Positions 62,891-64,000 of a stretch of DNA of 64,000 bases are shown in pieces. The notes beneath the pieces were generated by a model, which did no database searches, was not told the DNA's origin, and worked only from the letters and a program-made list of their open reading frames with translations. The position numbers were made by a program, and so were the translations under genes. Origin of the DNA: JAIBJN01 sp963748205. GTDB taxonomy: Bacteria; Actinomycetota; Thermoleophilia; Gaiellales; Gaiellaceae. Each line of letters starts with the position of its first letter. Within the stretch, counting starts at the first letter, position 1. The stretch spans positions 1 to 64,000 of the forward strand of contig CAVVIB010000002.1 in assembly GCA_963748205.1 (NCBI GenBank), read 5' to 3'.

Positions 62891-62952
62891 GACTCCCTCA
62901 TCGGCACGAATCGCCGGCGAGGTGAGCATCCGGGGCGACGATTGCAGCGGGC

Positions 62953-62958
62953 TACACT
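62953..62958 (+). promoter_or_regulatory. TACACT -10 element of deoC
   Basis: TACACT ends eight bases before the deoC ATG with no ribosome site between, a leaderless arrangement. Confidence 0.5.
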
Positions 62959-62966
62959 TTGTCGCC

Positions 62967-63905
62967 ATGGCGCAGGCACCCGCCTTGCCGAGCGGCTTCG
63001 AGCTTCCGCTCGAGCCGAGACTTCCGCGCATCGGCTCCATCGACCAGGTCGCGGTCGAGGAGCGCGCGGCCACGCTCGCGAAGCGCTCGATCAAGCGCGA
63101 CTCCAAGGTCTTCGCGCTCGACCTCGCCGTGCGCATGATGGACCTGACCACGCTGGAGGGCGCCGACACGCCGGGCAAGGTCGCCGCGCTCTGCTCCAAG
63201 GCGATGCGCCCCGACCCGGCCGACCTGACGGTGCCGTCGGTGGCCGCGGTCTGCATCTACCCGAGTCTCGTCCCGCACGCGCTCGAGCGGCTCGAGGGCA
63301 GCGGCGTCAAGGTCGCCTCGGTGTCGACCGCGTTCCCCTCGGGGCAGGTGCCGACCGAGCTGAAGGTCGAGGAGGCCGCGCGCGTGGCCGAGTCGGGCGC
63401 GGACGAGATCGACATGGTCATCGACCGCGGCGCGTTCCTCTCGGGCCACTACGCGAAGGTCTACGACGAGGTTCGGCGCGTGAAGGAGGTCTCCGGCCGG
63501 GCCCACCTCAAGGTGATCCTCGAGACCGGTGAGCTCGGCACCTACGACAACGTGCGCCGCGCGAGCCTGCTGGCAATCGCCGGCGGCGCCGACTTCATCA
63601 AGACCTCGACCGGGAAGATCCAGCCCGCCGCGACGCTGCCGGTCACGCTCGTCATGCTCGAGGCGATCCGTGACGTCTACGAAGAGACCGGCAAGAAGAT
63701 CGGGATGAAGCCCGCGGGCGGCATCCGCCACGCGAAGCAGGCCGTCCAGTACCTCGTGATGGTCAACGAGACGCTCGGGCCCGAGTGGCTGACGCCCGAT
63801 CTCTTCCGCTTCGGGGCCTCGTCGCTCCTCAACGACGTGCTCATGCAGATCCGCAAGGAGAAGACGGGCCGCTACCAGAGCCCGGACTACTTCACGATCG
63901 ACTGA
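62967..63905 (+). CDS. deoC: deoxyribose-phosphate aldolase
   Basis: A 312-residue class I aldolase that splits 2-deoxyribose 5-phosphate into glyceraldehyde 3-phosphate and acetaldehyde. The Schiff-base Lys is in GADFIKTSTGKIQP near residue 213; GMKPAGGIRHAKQA carries the second Lys. It is longer than the usual 220-260 residues through an N-terminal extension of about 40 residues. ATG at 62967. The downstream partial aldehyde dehydrogenase would remove the acetaldehyde product. Confidence 0.93.
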   Translation: MAQAPALPSGFELPLEPRLPRIGSIDQVAVEERAATLAKRSIKRDSKVFALDLAVRMMDLTTLEGADTPGKVAALCSKAMRPDPADLTVPSVAAVCIYPSLVPHALERLEGSGVKVASVSTAFPSGQVPTELKVEEAARVAESGADEIDMVIDRGAFLSGHYAKVYDEVRRVKEVSGRAHLKVILETGELGTYDNVRRASLLAIAGGADFIKTSTGKIQPAATLPVTLVMLEAIRDVYEETGKKIGMKPAGGIRHAKQAVQYLVMVNETLGPEWLTPDLFRFGASSLLNDVLMQIRKEKTGRYQSPDYFTID

Positions 63906-64000
63906 TGGCCGAGGTAGAGAAGAGACAGGACCGCTCGCCGGTTCCCTCCGCGTTCGAGTACGCGGAGGCGCCGGAGTCCCGCGACATCGTCCGGCTCGAG
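63905..64000 (+). CDS. aldehyde dehydrogenase, N-terminus (cut by window end)
   Basis: A frame starting MAEVEKRQDRSPVPSAFEYA then EAPESRDIVRLE runs off the edge. YAEAPESRDIVRL resembles the first residues of NAD-dependent aldehyde dehydrogenases that follow deoC in related genomes. The ATG overlaps the deoC stop. Only 32 residues are visible, so the family call rests on context. Confidence 0.55.
   Translation, partial: MAEVEKRQDRSPVPSAFEYAEAPESRDIVRLE

Overview
High-GC chromosomal DNA from an actinobacterial-type genome. The gene order (clpP-clpX-valS-folC-ndk-maf-mreBCD-pbp2-rodA-rne-rplU-rpmA-obgE-nadD-rsfS-leuS-comEA-comEC-holA-rpsT-murJ-lepA-hemW-hrcA-dnaJ-prmA-mtaB-yqeY-phoH-ybeY-dgk-cdd-era), the frequent GTG/TTG starts and several lineage-restricted small proteins fit a Thermoleophilia-like (Gaiellales/Solirubrobacterales-type) bacterium. 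That placement comes from remembered gene order and protein style, not from a search. There is no CRISPR array, prophage or intact transposase.

Layout. 1-5.6 kb is accessory: two tandem paralogues of a small Cys-containing family, a lipoprotein, a large secreted protein, a DEAD-box helicase and an Rrf2-type regulator. 5.6-9.3 kb is a leftward sulfate ABC operon (binding protein, CysT, CysW, CysA), with the cysteine-free Rrf2 regulator nearby as its likely controller. 9.4-14 kb holds an amino-acid dehydrogenase, a YggU-like protein and tig-clpP-clpX. 14-18.3 kb holds a periplasmic-binding-fold gene, a DUF4394 protein, and a TPR-adenylate cyclase facing a single-domain response regulator. 18.3-23.7 kb is valS-folC, three small membrane or zinc-ribbon proteins, ndk and maf. 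23.7-24.0 kb is a dead, internally deleted REP-associated transposase element bounded by palindromes.

24-36.4 kb is cell-shape and growth machinery: mreBCD-pbp2-rodA, RNase E, rplU-rpmA-obgE-nadD-rsfS. A tRNA-Ala(GGC), an LtrA-like membrane protein and a DUF1028 protein follow. 39.6-47.9 kb has leuS behind an attenuator-like leader, a MarP-like membrane protease, ComEA/ComEC DNA-uptake genes and holA. 47.9-61.1 kb runs from rpsT to era (flippase, LepA, HemW, heat-shock repressor and DnaJ, RNA/ribosome modification genes, undecaprenol/lipid kinase). The end carries an M3-like peptidase, a dispersed repeat, deoC and the start of an aldehyde dehydrogenase.

Two cross-cutting features matter for anyone using this annotation. 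First, at least twelve single-base disruptions interrupt conserved genes (valS, rne twice, leuS stop codon, dnaJ, prmA, phoH, ybeY and others). Every one is a net +1 insertion, which points to systematic insertion errors in the assembly rather than gene decay. Second, three or four genes (cysT, maf, pbp2, probably prmA) have clearly coding N-termini but no ATG, GTG or TTG, only an in-frame CTG at or near the stop of the preceding gene.
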